DNA of 64,000 bases. Source: Thiothrix winogradskyi (GTDB lineage Bacteria > Pseudomonadota > Gammaproteobacteria > Thiotrichales > Thiotrichaceae). The stretch is from positions 3,286,001 to 3,350,000 of the forward strand of contig NZ_CP091244.1 of assembly GCF_021650935.1 (NCBI RefSeq), in the 5' to 3' direction. This document shows positions 43,909 to 53,583 of this stretch, in pieces (within the stretch, counting starts at the first letter, position 1; every line of letters starts with the position of its first letter). The notes beneath the pieces were generated by a model. The model ran no database searches, was not told the origin of the DNA, and worked only from the letters and a program-made list of their open reading frames with translations. The position numbers were made by a program, and so were the translations under genes.

Positions 43909-44325
43909 ATGGCTATTTACCGATTGTTAATCTGCGCAACCCTTTTGGTGAGCCTAAACGGCTGTCAATCCAGCACCAGCGACTGCCCGCCTGTCCCTCT
44001 TGCCAAACAAGATGCAGCAAGTGAAACATTGCCCCAACAGCTTCAGCAGCAACAGCTTACCCTCGAAACGTTGCAAGCCAAATTGAATGACACGGAACAA
44101 CGTCTGCAACAAAACCAGCAACAGCTTGCCGATAAAACCCAGCAACTGGATGCGCTAACCCAAGACAAGAGTGCCCAGCAAGTCGCCACCACCACCAGCA
44201 CGCTCACCGACTTAGAAGAGCAGCTAGCGAAACAGCAACAAGAAATCGAGCGCTTGAATACCGCACTGCGCCAAGCCGAGGATGCCAAGGCAGCCGTTGC
44301 CCCTGCATCCATGCCCGCATACTAA
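43909..44325 (+). CDS. Coiled-coil lipoprotein
   Basis: 138 residues from ATG 43909, preferred because the signal peptide MAIYRLLICATLLVSLNGC ends in a lipobox (LNGC). An in-frame ATG 36 bases upstream would add an odd extension. The mature protein is a Gln/Leu-rich coiled coil (LQQQQLTLETLQAKLNDTEQ...). It is probably anchored to the outer membrane. It precedes the DUF1800 gene by 15 bases, so the two may be functionally linked. No family assignment. Confidence 0.7.
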   Translation: MAIYRLLICATLLVSLNGCQSSTSDCPPVPLAKQDAASETLPQQLQQQQLTLETLQAKLNDTEQRLQQNQQQLADKTQQLDALTQDKSAQQVATTTSTLTDLEEQLAKQQQEIERLNTALRQAEDAKAAVAPASMPAY

Positions 44326-44340
44326 CAACGAGGGTAAACC

Positions 44341-47300
44341 ATGACTAAGCGCCATTACCTGCACAAGGGATTGCTACTTATCCTGATGCTGCTGACGTGT
44401 TTACTGCCTGCTGCCCATGCCGCAGTTACCGCGAACCTAACCGTGCAAGTCGTCGATGGCACCAACGCTGATGCGCCCTTAGCCAATCATGAAATCCACG
44501 TCCGCGAAGTCTTAGCCGACGGCAGCAATGTGTGGCGCACTAAAGCCAAAACCGATACCAATGGGCAAGTCGCTTTCACGTTGGATGGTTTGGGCGCTGG
44601 CAAACGCTATGTCTTACAAGCCAAAAGCTCCCGTGCCAATAAAAATCGACAAAGTGCCGTGATCGACACCGCTGGCGCGATGACATTCCGGGTTGGTTTT
44701 CCCCTGCTAAACGTCACCTTATTGGATGCATTGACTCAACAGCCGCTGTCTGACATCAGCGTCACGGCTTACAAACAGGAAAACGGCAAAGCCATCTGGT
44801 TAGACAACCTGAAAACGAACAGCAGCGGGCTGGTCATATTTGAACTCGAAGCACTCAGCCAAGGTATCCCCGTCACCTTGAATGCCAAGGTATTCAACGG
44901 CTTTACTGCCACGCAAACCCACACACAACCCGGCTCAGCAAAGTTCACCTTGGGCGACACAGTTGCCACCCTGGTTGATGGTATTCAAGCCGGATTACCG
45001 CCATTAGCTAATTACGGCGTACAAGTCCGGGAATTGTTAAGCGACGGTAAAACAGCATGGTTTGCCAGTGTTACCACGGATGCGAAAGGGCAATTACGCC
45101 TGAATCTACCGCCCAACCGCCAGTTCCGTCTCGAAGCCAAAAGCACGTTCAACAACGCTTACAAATTCAGTCAACCGTTGCAAGCCGGGCAGCAACAGAC
45201 CTTTCAAGTTGGCACGCCTTTGCTGCAAGCCACGCTGAAAGACGCGGTTTCTGGCGCAGTACTTCCGGCAGTAAAAGTCACCGCTTACCTCATCAAAGCC
45301 GACGGTAAAAGTGTTTGGCGCACCGAAACCAGCACAGATGCCAACGGTCAAGTGCGTTTCGACCTTCCCGAACTGCTGGAAGGTGACAAAGCACAATTAT
45401 TTGCCGCCCCCTACAACGCCTACCGTGCTGCCAGCCCTATTGTCAGTCAACCCGGCAATCTGGAATTCAAGGTGGGGGAAACACGGGTGAAAGTAATGGA
45501 CAGCACCCAAACACCTGCCAAACCCTTAGCCAACCAAAAAGTGACAATCGCCGAAAAAATGGCAGATGGCAAAGAAGTGTGGCGCAGCGAAGCTACCACC
45601 GATGCCGCCGGTCTATTACGCCTAAGCCTGTTTGCGCAGAATGATAAACGCACTTACGTTCTCAAAGCGAAAAGCCCGTTTAACCAAAGCTGGAAAACCA
45701 GTCAACCTTTGCAACAAGCGGGTGAATATACGTTTACCGTAGGTAGCCAACCTTTGCCCGTCACGCTCAAAGACCTTAGTACCGGCAATCCGTTAGCCAA
45801 TATCCAAATCACCGCCTATCGCGTAGTCGCAGGCGGCAAACCGGAATGGATTACCCGCCAAACCACCGATGCTAACGGGCGCACCGGCTTTGACTTACCC
45901 GAATTAAGCAATGGCGGCACGATTCGCCTGCAAGCCACCGCCTTCAACAACTTCGGCGCGTGGAGTCAAGACATTACCAGCACCGCCGCGTTTGAATTCG
46001 GCGTCGGTAGTATGCAAATTAGCGTCAAAGACGGTACACAAGCCGATGGCGTATTGCTACCAAATCTGGAGGTGCATATCCGTGAAAACATGGCAGATGG
46101 CACGACGGCTTGGTTCAACAAAGCAATAACAGATACGCAAGGTAATCTAAAAATCGACCTGCCGGGGCTGGATAAAGGGCGCAAATTTTTCCTGCAAGCC
46201 ATGCACCCCGTGACCAAGCGCTACAAGAGCAGCCAAACGCTCGAAAAAGCGGGTGCGCATACCTTCATGGTCGGTACACGCCTCATGGCGGTAACACTCT
46301 ACAATGCCATTACTGCTGCCCCTTTAGCCGATAAAGACATTACCCTGCAAGAAATACAAGCCGGAAACACTAGCACTTGGCCTTACGTTTGGCGCAGCTC
46401 TGCCAAGACTGATGCCAAGGGTATTGCAATCATTGATTCCGAATTACTGTCACAAGCAGGCTTGAATTTTGTACTGAGTGTCACGCCTTACAACACCGGC
46501 AGGATCATGACTGCACCGTTTCCAGCGCAAACCTATAGCGTTGATTTTCCGGTAGGGACAATCCCTGTCACCCTCGTTGACCGCGATAATGGCAACGCCA
46601 TCATGCCGAATCAGCGCATTGATGCTTATGAAATTTCCAGCGATGGCAAACTCACTTGGCTCAAAAACGGCACAACCGATACTAACGGGCAAGCCATTTT
46701 CGATCTGGAAACCCTACGCAAAGGCACGCGCCATGTGTTCAAGGCATATAATCCCTTTGGCAACAAACAATACCCGTACAGCCGCATTATCACCACAACC
46801 GGTGCGGTCACTTTTGCTATCGGGCGCACTGACAAAGGTGAGTTGGATCTCAAACCACCTGCACTGGAAATCCTCTCCCCTAGCAAAGCCAGTGTTGGCA
46901 CTATCGGCTTTGAACTCAGTGGTAAAGCCAGCGATGACAAAGCGCTGGACAAAGTTGACATTACCCTCGTGAGTGGCAGCCTCACTGCCACGCATACTGC
47001 GACGTTGGATAAAATCACCGGCAACTGGAAACTCGCAGTAAGCAGCACTGCCCTGCAAACCGGGCAAACCCTCAACGTCACCGCCATAGCCGTTGATGCA
47101 ACCGGCAATACCACCTCTGTCACCCGCAGCTACCAAGTGCTCGCGGATAAGGATGCGCCCAGTATTACCATCAGTTCGCACCACGCCGATGAAACGGTGT
47201 TAAAAACCGGCTTCCTGCTGCAAGGCACTGTCACCGATGACACTGAGGTCAGCACCTTGCAACTCTCGGTTACACAAGATAGCGGTAAAGTCTTGGTAAC

Positions 47301-48777
47301 ACCCAAAAACCTCACGCCAACCCCGGCAGGTCATTGGGCGTATGCCTTGCCCAACGGCATTCTCAGCCAAGACAGCAAAATTACCGTTAGCCTCACCGCT
47401 ACCGACACCAGTGGCAAACAAAGTAGTAATACACTGGCGCTCAACGTAGCAGGCGCACACGAAGAACACCGGCAATTACTCAGCCGCACCACGTTTGGCA
47501 TCACCGATGCACTGTTGCAGGAAGTCACGCAATTAGGCACAACCGAGTTCCTAGAGCAACAATTGAATCCAAATAAACTGGATGACAGCGCGTTTGATGC
47601 TCGCCTGACCAACGCCAATCCAGCTACCCTCACGGAATTCCAGACCGCTACTCTGCAACGCATGATCGGTAGCCGCCGCCAGTTGCAGGAAGTAATGACC
47701 TGGTTCTGGGAAAACCATTTCAACACCGATTTCCGCAAAACCGGCAATAAGCTGCTGTATGAATTGGCAGAAAACGACGTATTCCGTGCTAACGCACTCG
47801 GTAATTTCCATCACTTACTCACGGCTAGTGCCAAAAGTCCGGCGATGTTGTATTACCTCGATAACGTGAAAAACGTCAAAGCCAATGCCAACGAAAACTA
47901 CGCCCGCGAATTACTGGAATTGCATACGGTCGGTGTGGATGGTGGTTACACCCAAAAAGAAGTGGATACGCTGGCAGAAGTCTTCACCGGCTGGCAAGTG
48001 CAGAATGACCGCTTCTTCTTTAATGCCGCGCAACACAACAGCAGTGCCAAAGTGTTCTGGGGCAATGCGATTCCCGCAGGTGGTGTGGATGAAGGCGAAC
48101 GGGTGCTGGATATTCTGGCGCGTCACCCTGCTACGGCTAACTACCTGTGTTCCAAACTGGTCACGTATTTTGTCAGCGATCAGCCCGTTAACAGCCTGCA
48201 AGCACGTTGTGCCAGCACGTTTTTGGAACAAGATGCTGCCCCGGATCAAATCGCGCAAGTGTTGCGGGTTATCCTGACTTCGCCGGAGTTTTACGCGACA
48301 GCAAACATTAATAGCAAAGTCAAAACACCCCTGGAATTCGTCACCGCCAGCGTGCGTGCTACCCACGCCCAAGGCACTCACGCTGACTTACCAGCAGCCC
48401 TGAAACGCATGGGTATGGATTTGTACCAATACCCCCTACCGACCGGCTACTCCGATACCGGCGATGACTGGGTAAGTTCAGCCGCGCTGCAAGAACGGGT
48501 GCGCTTCGTCAATCTGTTAGCCAATGCGCGTAGCGGTGCAACCTATCTGGATACCACTAAGCTTTTCAACGCCCAACAAGCTATCACCGCCGAAAGCATT
48601 GCCAGCGATTTACTCAACTGGACGATTGGCGGTTATTACGCTGAACTGGAATGGCAAACCGCGCTGGAAGTCTTGAACGCTGAAGGTGCTTTCAACCCGA
48701 ATGCCAGCAATGCTGATGCGCGGATTCGCGAAACCGTGGGCACTGTTTTGAGTTACCCGGAATTCAACTACCAATAA
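44341..48777 (+). CDS. Exported multi-repeat DUF1800 protein
   Basis: A 1478-residue protein with signal peptide (LLLILMLLTCLLPAAHAAV). Residues 30-830 hold about nine units of roughly 85-95 residues with carboxypeptidase-regulatory-like pattern (LANHEIHVREVLADGSNVWR, TDTNGQVAFTL). Two Ig-like modules follow (about 835-1035, e.g. ILSPSKASVGTIGFELSG). The C-terminal 430 residues are DUF1800 (EEHRQLLSRTTFGITDALLQ, ENHFNTDFRK, NENYARELLELHTVGVDGGY). DUF1800 proteins are typically encoded with DUF1501 proteins, as here. Exact activity is unknown; an envelope or matrix role is likely. The repeat load is unusual for the family. Confidence 0.88.
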   Translation: MTKRHYLHKGLLLILMLLTCLLPAAHAAVTANLTVQVVDGTNADAPLANHEIHVREVLADGSNVWRTKAKTDTNGQVAFTLDGLGAGKRYVLQAKSSRANKNRQSAVIDTAGAMTFRVGFPLLNVTLLDALTQQPLSDISVTAYKQENGKAIWLDNLKTNSSGLVIFELEALSQGIPVTLNAKVFNGFTATQTHTQPGSAKFTLGDTVATLVDGIQAGLPPLANYGVQVRELLSDGKTAWFASVTTDAKGQLRLNLPPNRQFRLEAKSTFNNAYKFSQPLQAGQQQTFQVGTPLLQATLKDAVSGAVLPAVKVTAYLIKADGKSVWRTETSTDANGQVRFDLPELLEGDKAQLFAAPYNAYRAASPIVSQPGNLEFKVGETRVKVMDSTQTPAKPLANQKVTIAEKMADGKEVWRSEATTDAAGLLRLSLFAQNDKRTYVLKAKSPFNQSWKTSQPLQQAGEYTFTVGSQPLPVTLKDLSTGNPLANIQITAYRVVAGGKPEWITRQTTDANGRTGFDLPELSNGGTIRLQATAFNNFGAWSQDITSTAAFEFGVGSMQISVKDGTQADGVLLPNLEVHIRENMADGTTAWFNKAITDTQGNLKIDLPGLDKGRKFFLQAMHPVTKRYKSSQTLEKAGAHTFMVGTRLMAVTLYNAITAAPLADKDITLQEIQAGNTSTWPYVWRSSAKTDAKGIAIIDSELLSQAGLNFVLSVTPYNTGRIMTAPFPAQTYSVDFPVGTIPVTLVDRDNGNAIMPNQRIDAYEISSDGKLTWLKNGTTDTNGQAIFDLETLRKGTRHVFKAYNPFGNKQYPYSRIITTTGAVTFAIGRTDKGELDLKPPALEILSPSKASVGTIGFELSGKASDDKALDKVDITLVSGSLTATHTATLDKITGNWKLAVSSTALQTGQTLNVTAIAVDATGNTTSVTRSYQVLADKDAPSITISSHHADETVLKTGFLLQGTVTDDTEVSTLQLSVTQDSGKVLVTPKNLTPTPAGHWAYALPNGILSQDSKITVSLTATDTSGKQSSNTLALNVAGAHEEHRQLLSRTTFGITDALLQEVTQLGTTEFLEQQLNPNKLDDSAFDARLTNANPATLTEFQTATLQRMIGSRRQLQEVMTWFWENHFNTDFRKTGNKLLYELAENDVFRANALGNFHHLLTASAKSPAMLYYLDNVKNVKANANENYARELLELHTVGVDGGYTQKEVDTLAEVFTGWQVQNDRFFFNAAQHNSSAKVFWGNAIPAGGVDEGERVLDILARHPATANYLCSKLVTYFVSDQPVNSLQARCASTFLEQDAAPDQIAQVLRVILTSPEFYATANINSKVKTPLEFVTASVRATHAQGTHADLPAALKRMGMDLYQYPLPTGYSDTGDDWVSSAALQERVRFVNLLANARSGATYLDTTKLFNAQQAITAESIASDLLNWTIGGYYAELEWQTALEVLNAEGAFNPNASNADARIRETVGTVLSYPEFNYQ

Positions 48778-48791
48778 GGCGGGGAAACACT

Positions 48792-50012
48792 ATGCAACGT
48801 CGTGATTTTTTAAAGTACATGCTGTCATCCACCGTCGCGGGGAGCGCTTGGTTCGCTAACAACGCCCATGCCGCAGCAGCCCCGAAAAGCTTGATCGTGA
48901 TTTTCCAGCGTGGTGGCTGTGATGGCTTGAACGTCGCAGTACCTTACGGAGAAGCCGCGTATTATCGCCTGCGCCCTACCCTTGCGATTCCCCGCGCCGG
49001 GCAAAGCGATGGCGCGTTGGATCTGAACGGCTTTTTGGGGCTACACCCCGCGATGAGTGCGTTACACAAGCTGTATCAGCAAGGCAATGTGGCGGTCTTT
49101 CCGGCAACACATTACCCCAATGCCAGCCTCTCACATTTCGACAGTGAGCACTTTATCGAAAGCGGTGTTATCAGCAAAACCAGCAACGGCTGGCTAAACC
49201 GCCATTTAGAAACCACCAGCCATAGCAGCGGAATGCGCGGGGTAAGCTTCGGCACAGAGATTGCGCAAGCGTTACGTGGCAATGTGCCGGTGTCTTCCTT
49301 TAGTGACTTAGCAGCCTTCGACTTGGATATGGCCGCCAGTGCCGAAGCACGCATGACCGCACGTTTGCAAAAAATTTACGCACAAAGCCCCCATCTGGGT
49401 GGCAATAACGGAGTACGCATCCAAAATGCGGGGCGTACCTTGCTTGCCGACCTTGGGCTGGTGCAACAGCTTGATGTGAAAGGCTACCAACCTGCAAATG
49501 GCGCAATTTATCCCAACAATAGCTACGGCACACAATTACGCCAAGCCGCACAATTAATCAAAGCGGGGGTAGGGTTGGAACTGGCAACTGTGAATATCGG
49601 CGGTTGGGACACCCACCAAACACAAGGCAATCAAGTGGGTTATCAAGCCAACATGCTAAAGATTTTTGCGGACGGCATCGCCGCACTGTATGCGGATTTA
49701 GGCACAGCCATGCAAGATGTCATGATCCTGACCATGACCGAATTCGGGCGCACTGCTGAAGAGAACGGCAGCCAAGGCACTGACCACGGCAACGCAGGGT
49801 GCTGGTTTGCGCTCGGTGGCGGGGTACGCGGCGGTATATACGGGCAATGGCCGGGGCTGGAAACAGCGCAACTTTACAAAGGGCGCTATCTGGCACATTC
49901 AGTCGATTTTCGCGATATTTTCGGGGAAATTGCCAGCAAGCATTTGCACAATAACGGGCTAGCTAGTTTATTACCTGGGCATAGCCACACGCCTCTGAAT
50001 TTTCTGGCATAA
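48792..50012 (+). CDS. DUF1501 protein with Tat signal
   Basis: A 406-residue protein starting MQRRDFLKYMLSSTVAGSAW: a twin-arginine RRDFLK motif followed by a hydrophobic stretch and an AHA-A site, so it is probably exported folded. The body matches DUF1501 (VIFQRGGCDGLNVAVPYGE, NIGGWDTHQTQ, TEFGRTAEENGSQGTDHGNA), a family related to alkaline phosphatase/sulfatase folds with metal-binding Asp/His. It lies 14 bases after the DUF1800 gene. The two are presumed partners; the substrate is unknown. Confidence 0.9.
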   Translation: MQRRDFLKYMLSSTVAGSAWFANNAHAAAAPKSLIVIFQRGGCDGLNVAVPYGEAAYYRLRPTLAIPRAGQSDGALDLNGFLGLHPAMSALHKLYQQGNVAVFPATHYPNASLSHFDSEHFIESGVISKTSNGWLNRHLETTSHSSGMRGVSFGTEIAQALRGNVPVSSFSDLAAFDLDMAASAEARMTARLQKIYAQSPHLGGNNGVRIQNAGRTLLADLGLVQQLDVKGYQPANGAIYPNNSYGTQLRQAAQLIKAGVGLELATVNIGGWDTHQTQGNQVGYQANMLKIFADGIAALYADLGTAMQDVMILTMTEFGRTAEENGSQGTDHGNAGCWFALGGGVRGGIYGQWPGLETAQLYKGRYLAHSVDFRDIFGEIASKHLHNNGLASLLPGHSHTPLNFLA

Positions 50013-50018
50013 ACACCA

Positions 50019-50489
50019 TCACCCGCCCAATGCCAGCAAACGCGCCTTGACGTCCGCCAGTTCGGTCTGCAAGGCGACCAATTCGGTCACATCTTTTTGC
50101 ACCCCGATGTAATACATCACGCCATCTTCCTTATCGAAAAATGGGCTGATGCTTAAATCATTCCAGAATAAACTGCCGTCTTTACGGTAATTGCGCAAGA
50201 TCACTCTGACCGACTGTTCGGCTTCGATAGCAGCGCGAATTTTCTGCAATTCTGCCTGATCACGGTCGGCGTTTTGCAGGAAACGGCAGTCCTGGTACAA
50301 ACACTCTTCCGCGCTGTAGCCTGTCATTTGTTCAAAAGCATGGTTAACATACAGCAAAATCGTATCATTGCCTTCGCGTTCCGCAATCGTAATACCGTGC
50401 TCGGCATAGTCGATCAGGGATTGCAGCAATTCCGGGCGAATGGCAGAATTTTTAGTGGGTTCCATAGCGCGTATCCAATCATGAATCAT
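50019..50489 (-). CDS. Short LOV-type flavin photoreceptor (PAS domain)
   Basis: A 156-residue protein made almost only of one PAS/LOV domain with a short C-terminal helix. Cys68 lies in YQDCRFLQ, the place of the LOV photoadduct Cys (GxNCRFLQ). Asn100 (LRNYRKDGS), Asn110 (FWNDLSISP) and Gln131 (IGVQKDVT) match the flavin-contacting residues. Spacing of 32, 42 and 63 from the Cys equals that of plant LOV2. G and N of the motif are changed to Y and D. It probably binds FMN and senses blue light; there is no output domain, as in short LOV proteins. The start could also be Met9. Confidence 0.8.
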   Translation of the reverse strand: MIHDWIRAMEPTKNSAIRPELLQSLIDYAEHGITIAEREGNDTILLYVNHAFEQMTGYSAEECLYQDCRFLQNADRDQAELQKIRAAIEAEQSVRVILRNYRKDGSLFWNDLSISPFFDKEDGVMYYIGVQKDVTELVALQTELADVKARLLALGG

Positions 50490-50561
50490 GGGTTATGCAA
50501 AATGATAACATTAATCCATGACAAAACACCTATCCAGAACCATGCAGCAGGGGAAATGATC

Positions 50562-50759
50562 ATGATGAATTTACTGGCAGCCATTGGCCTCATGCTAGTG
50601 CTAGGGGGAGTCACCGCACTGATTATCGGTAGCGTGCGCTACTTTTTTCCGTTTGTGGATGAGTACATTCCAGAGGAATTCAAAAAGCCGCTCACCATCC
50701 AGTTTGCCGCCTATTATCTGCTGGCAGGGCTGCTGCTATTGCTGATTCAGCCCACCTGA
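50562..50759 (+). CDS. Small membrane protein, unknown
   Basis: A 65-residue protein with two membrane helices (LLAAIGLMLVLGGVTALIIG and FAAYYLLAGLLLLLIQPT) separated by FPFVDEYIPEEFKKPL. ATG at 50562 with AGGGG eight bases upstream is preferred among three close in-frame ATGs. No family recognised. Confidence 0.65.
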   Translation: MMNLLAAIGLMLVLGGVTALIIGSVRYFFPFVDEYIPEEFKKPLTIQFAAYYLLAGLLLLLIQPT

Positions 50760-50769
50760 GGCTCTATGC

Positions 50770-51018
50770 TTAATGCACCACGGTATGCAATACAGTACGC
50801 CGCTCGAAATACACCGAGAACGTGCCATAATTCCACACTGTAATCCGGGGCCAGCGCTTCTTGATGGGGCCAGCAGACTGGCGAACCGACTGCGGTTCAC
50901 CGTATTGTGCCTTCACGCTGCTCATACTCATGCCATTATGGGGGTAGCCTGCGAATGCGCTATTGGCGAAAAAAGCAATAGCCAGTAACAAAGCACTAAA
51001 CCATTTAGACAAACGCAT
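50770..51018 (-). CDS. Small secreted protein, unknown
   Basis: An 82-residue protein with signal peptide (KWFSALLLAIAFFANSAFAG). The mature part GMSMSSVKAQYGEPQSVRQS...VWNYGTFSVYFERRTVLHTV resembles the SmpA/OmlA-like or DUF2845-like small beta folds ('GEP' turn then a strand pair). It is periplasmic, of unknown function. Confidence 0.65.
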   Translation of the reverse strand: MRLSKWFSALLLAIAFFANSAFAGYPHNGMSMSSVKAQYGEPQSVRQSAGPIKKRWPRITVWNYGTFSVYFERRTVLHTVVH

Positions 51019-51077
51019 GTCTGATCTCCCGATACTTTACTATTAAACGACACTCATCATCTGTACAATCGCCACCC

Positions 51078-52325
51078 ATGTTTACACCACTCGAATTATT
51101 TATCGGACAGCGCTACACGCATTCACGGCGGCGTAACCGTTTCATCTCGTTCATCTCGTTCGCCTCGATGCTCGGCATCCTGCTGGGGGTCATGGTGCTG
51201 ATCACGGTTTTGTCGATCATGAACGGGTTTGAAAAGGAACTCAGGGACAAGATACTGGGTGTGGTTTCCCATGTCACGGTTTCGGGGACAAATGGGCAAC
51301 TCGCGGATTGGACGGCGAAAATCGACGGACTAAAGGCACAGCAACACGTCATCGGCGCGGCTCCTTATGTGCAAAAACAAGTCATGTTGACCAATGGCAA
51401 TCTCATGCGCGGTATTGTGTTGCAAGGCATTGATCCCAAACTGCAAAGCCAAGTCAGCGATGTCAATTTCAAAATGCTGAATGGCAGTTTCAGCAGCCTT
51501 GCCCCGCGTGACTACGGCATTGTCTTAGGCGTGGAAGTCGCGGCTGCCCTCGGCGTCATCCCCGGTGATAAAGTCACGGTGATTGTGCCGCAAGTGCAAG
51601 TGACCCCGGCAGGGATTTTGCCGCGCCTGAAACGCTTTACCGTCACCGGCGTCTACCAAATCGGACACCCCGAATACGACGGCATGACCGGCTTTATTGA
51701 ACTCAGCGATGCCTCGCGGCTGTTCCGCTTGGGTGAGAATATTGGCGGCATACGCCTGAAGTTGGATGATTTATTCGCCGCCCCCGCGATCGGGCATGAA
51801 TTACAAACCAAGCTAGGCGAGGAATTTGAGGTCGTGGATTGGAGTCAGGAACACGGTAGCTTTTTCCGTGCCGTGAAAACCGAACGCATTGCCATGAGCC
51901 TGATTCTGGGCTTGGTAGTGTTGGTGGCATTGTTCAATCTGGTCGCATCTTTGGTGATGACCGTGAACGACAAGGCGGCGGATATTGCCATCTTGCGCAC
52001 CTTTGGGATGGATGCGAACCGTATCCTGCGCATCTTTATGATTCAAGGCAGCATTATTGGTATTTTCGGCACCGTCGTTGGTGTGGCCTTAGGCGTGTGG
52101 CTGTCGCTGAACATTGGTACGGTGATTCCCTTTTTGGAAACCACTTTCGGGTTCAAGATTTTCTCGGCTGACGTGTTTTACATCAGCGAAATCCCATCCG
52201 ATATGCGCTGGAGCAATGTGATTTGGATTGCGGTTGCCTCGTTGATTGCCTCAGTATTGGCAACGATTTACCCGGCATGGCGAGCATCACAAATCCAGCC
52301 TGCGGAGTCACTGCGCTATGAATAA
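51078..52325 (+). CDS. lolC: Lipoprotein-releasing system permease LolC
   Basis: A 415-residue protein with N-terminal membrane helix after FIGQRYTHSRRRNRFISFIS, a large periplasmic domain (about 50-265), and three C-terminal membrane helices (MSLILGLVVLVALFNLVASL...). With LolD and LolE it extracts outer-membrane lipoproteins from the inner membrane and hands them to LolA. It overlaps lolE by 8 bases. Confidence 0.9.
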   Translation: MFTPLELFIGQRYTHSRRRNRFISFISFASMLGILLGVMVLITVLSIMNGFEKELRDKILGVVSHVTVSGTNGQLADWTAKIDGLKAQQHVIGAAPYVQKQVMLTNGNLMRGIVLQGIDPKLQSQVSDVNFKMLNGSFSSLAPRDYGIVLGVEVAAALGVIPGDKVTVIVPQVQVTPAGILPRLKRFTVTGVYQIGHPEYDGMTGFIELSDASRLFRLGENIGGIRLKLDDLFAAPAIGHELQTKLGEEFEVVDWSQEHGSFFRAVKTERIAMSLILGLVVLVALFNLVASLVMTVNDKAADIAILRTFGMDANRILRIFMIQGSIIGIFGTVVGVALGVWLSLNIGTVIPFLETTFGFKIFSADVFYISEIPSDMRWSNVIWIAVASLIASVLATIYPAWRASQIQPAESLRYE

Positions 52326-53583
52326 GATGTTTCAACCAATGGAGCTGTTTGTCGGCTTGCGCTATACCCGTGCACGGCGTGAAAAACACTTCATTTCTTT
52401 TATTTCGTTAGCGTCAATGATCGGTATTGCGATTGGTGTGTTGGTGCTGATTACGGTGCTTTCGGTCATGAATGGTTTCGAGCAAACCATGCGCGAACGC
52501 ATTATGGGCATGTTGGCACACGTCACGGTATCCGAACACGATTTAAGCGTATCCGATTGGCAAAACGTGCAGCAAGATTTGCTGGATTTTCCGGGCGTGA
52601 AAGCCGTATCGCCATTTATCGAAAAGCCTGCCATGTTGAATCAGGGCGACGAAGCCCGCGCTGCCGTATTGCAGGGCATTGTGCCGGAACTGGAACAGCA
52701 AGTGAGCACCGTGTTTAAGCATGTCATCAAAGGCGATATGCAAACCTTGCAACCGGGCAGTTTTAATGTCGCTATTGGCGCAACGATGGCAAAAGAGCTA
52801 AAAGTTGACGTGGGTGATGCGCTTACCCTTGTCAGCCCTAGCGAAAGTGCCTTGGAAACCGGCGAAATGCCTGCTTTGCAACGTTTCACCATTGCTGCCA
52901 TTTTTCGGGTAGATATGCAGCAATTCGACACCACCACGGCTTACGTGAACCTTGAAGATGCTGCCAAAACCTTTGAAATGGGCAATGACGTAACCGGCTT
53001 ACGCATGACGCTGAGTGATTTGTATCTTGCCCCGACGATGGCGCAAACCATTTTGCAACGCATGAGCCCCTCATGGCAGGATATGTGGGCCAATGACTGG
53101 ACAAATTTGAACAAAAACCAGTTTAAAGCTATCCAAGCGCAAAAGTCGGTGATGTTTATTATCCTGATGCTGATCATTGCGGTAGCGGCGTTTAATCTGG
53201 TTTCAACACTAGTGATGGTGGTGACGGATAAGGAAGGCGATATTGCCATCCTGCGTACCTTGGGGCTGTCATCCGGGCGGGTGATGAAGATTTTCATGGT
53301 ACAAGGCACGCTAATCGGCGTGTTTGGCACATTGATTGGGGTGATATTAGGCGTGTTGCTGGCAAACAATCTGGACGTGATTGTGCCGTTTCTGGAACGC
53401 TTGTTTGATACCCATTTCATCAATGCTGATGTGTATTTTATTAGCGAACTCGAATCACGGGTAAACCCCGGCGATGTCCTGGTGATTGCCCTGAGCGCCC
53501 TGTTTATGTCTATTCTCGCGACGCTTTACCCTGCATGGCGTGCGTCCAAAGTCCAGCCTGCGGAGGCATTGCGTTATGAGTAA
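52318..53583 (+). CDS. lolE: Lipoprotein-releasing system permease LolE
   Basis: About 421 residues from ATG 52318 (MNKMFQPMELFVGLRYTRAR; 52327 also possible). Same architecture as LolC: one membrane helix, periplasmic domain, three helices (MFIILMLIIAVAAFNLVSTL...). It is paralogous to the upstream gene, sharing HFISFISLASMIGI. Labels LolC and LolE could be exchanged. It overlaps lolD by 8 bases. Confidence 0.88.
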   Translation: MNKMFQPMELFVGLRYTRARREKHFISFISLASMIGIAIGVLVLITVLSVMNGFEQTMRERIMGMLAHVTVSEHDLSVSDWQNVQQDLLDFPGVKAVSPFIEKPAMLNQGDEARAAVLQGIVPELEQQVSTVFKHVIKGDMQTLQPGSFNVAIGATMAKELKVDVGDALTLVSPSESALETGEMPALQRFTIAAIFRVDMQQFDTTTAYVNLEDAAKTFEMGNDVTGLRMTLSDLYLAPTMAQTILQRMSPSWQDMWANDWTNLNKNQFKAIQAQKSVMFIILMLIIAVAAFNLVSTLVMVVTDKEGDIAILRTLGLSSGRVMKIFMVQGTLIGVFGTLIGVILGVLLANNLDVIVPFLERLFDTHFINADVYFISELESRVNPGDVLVIALSALFMSILATLYPAWRASKVQPAEALRYE

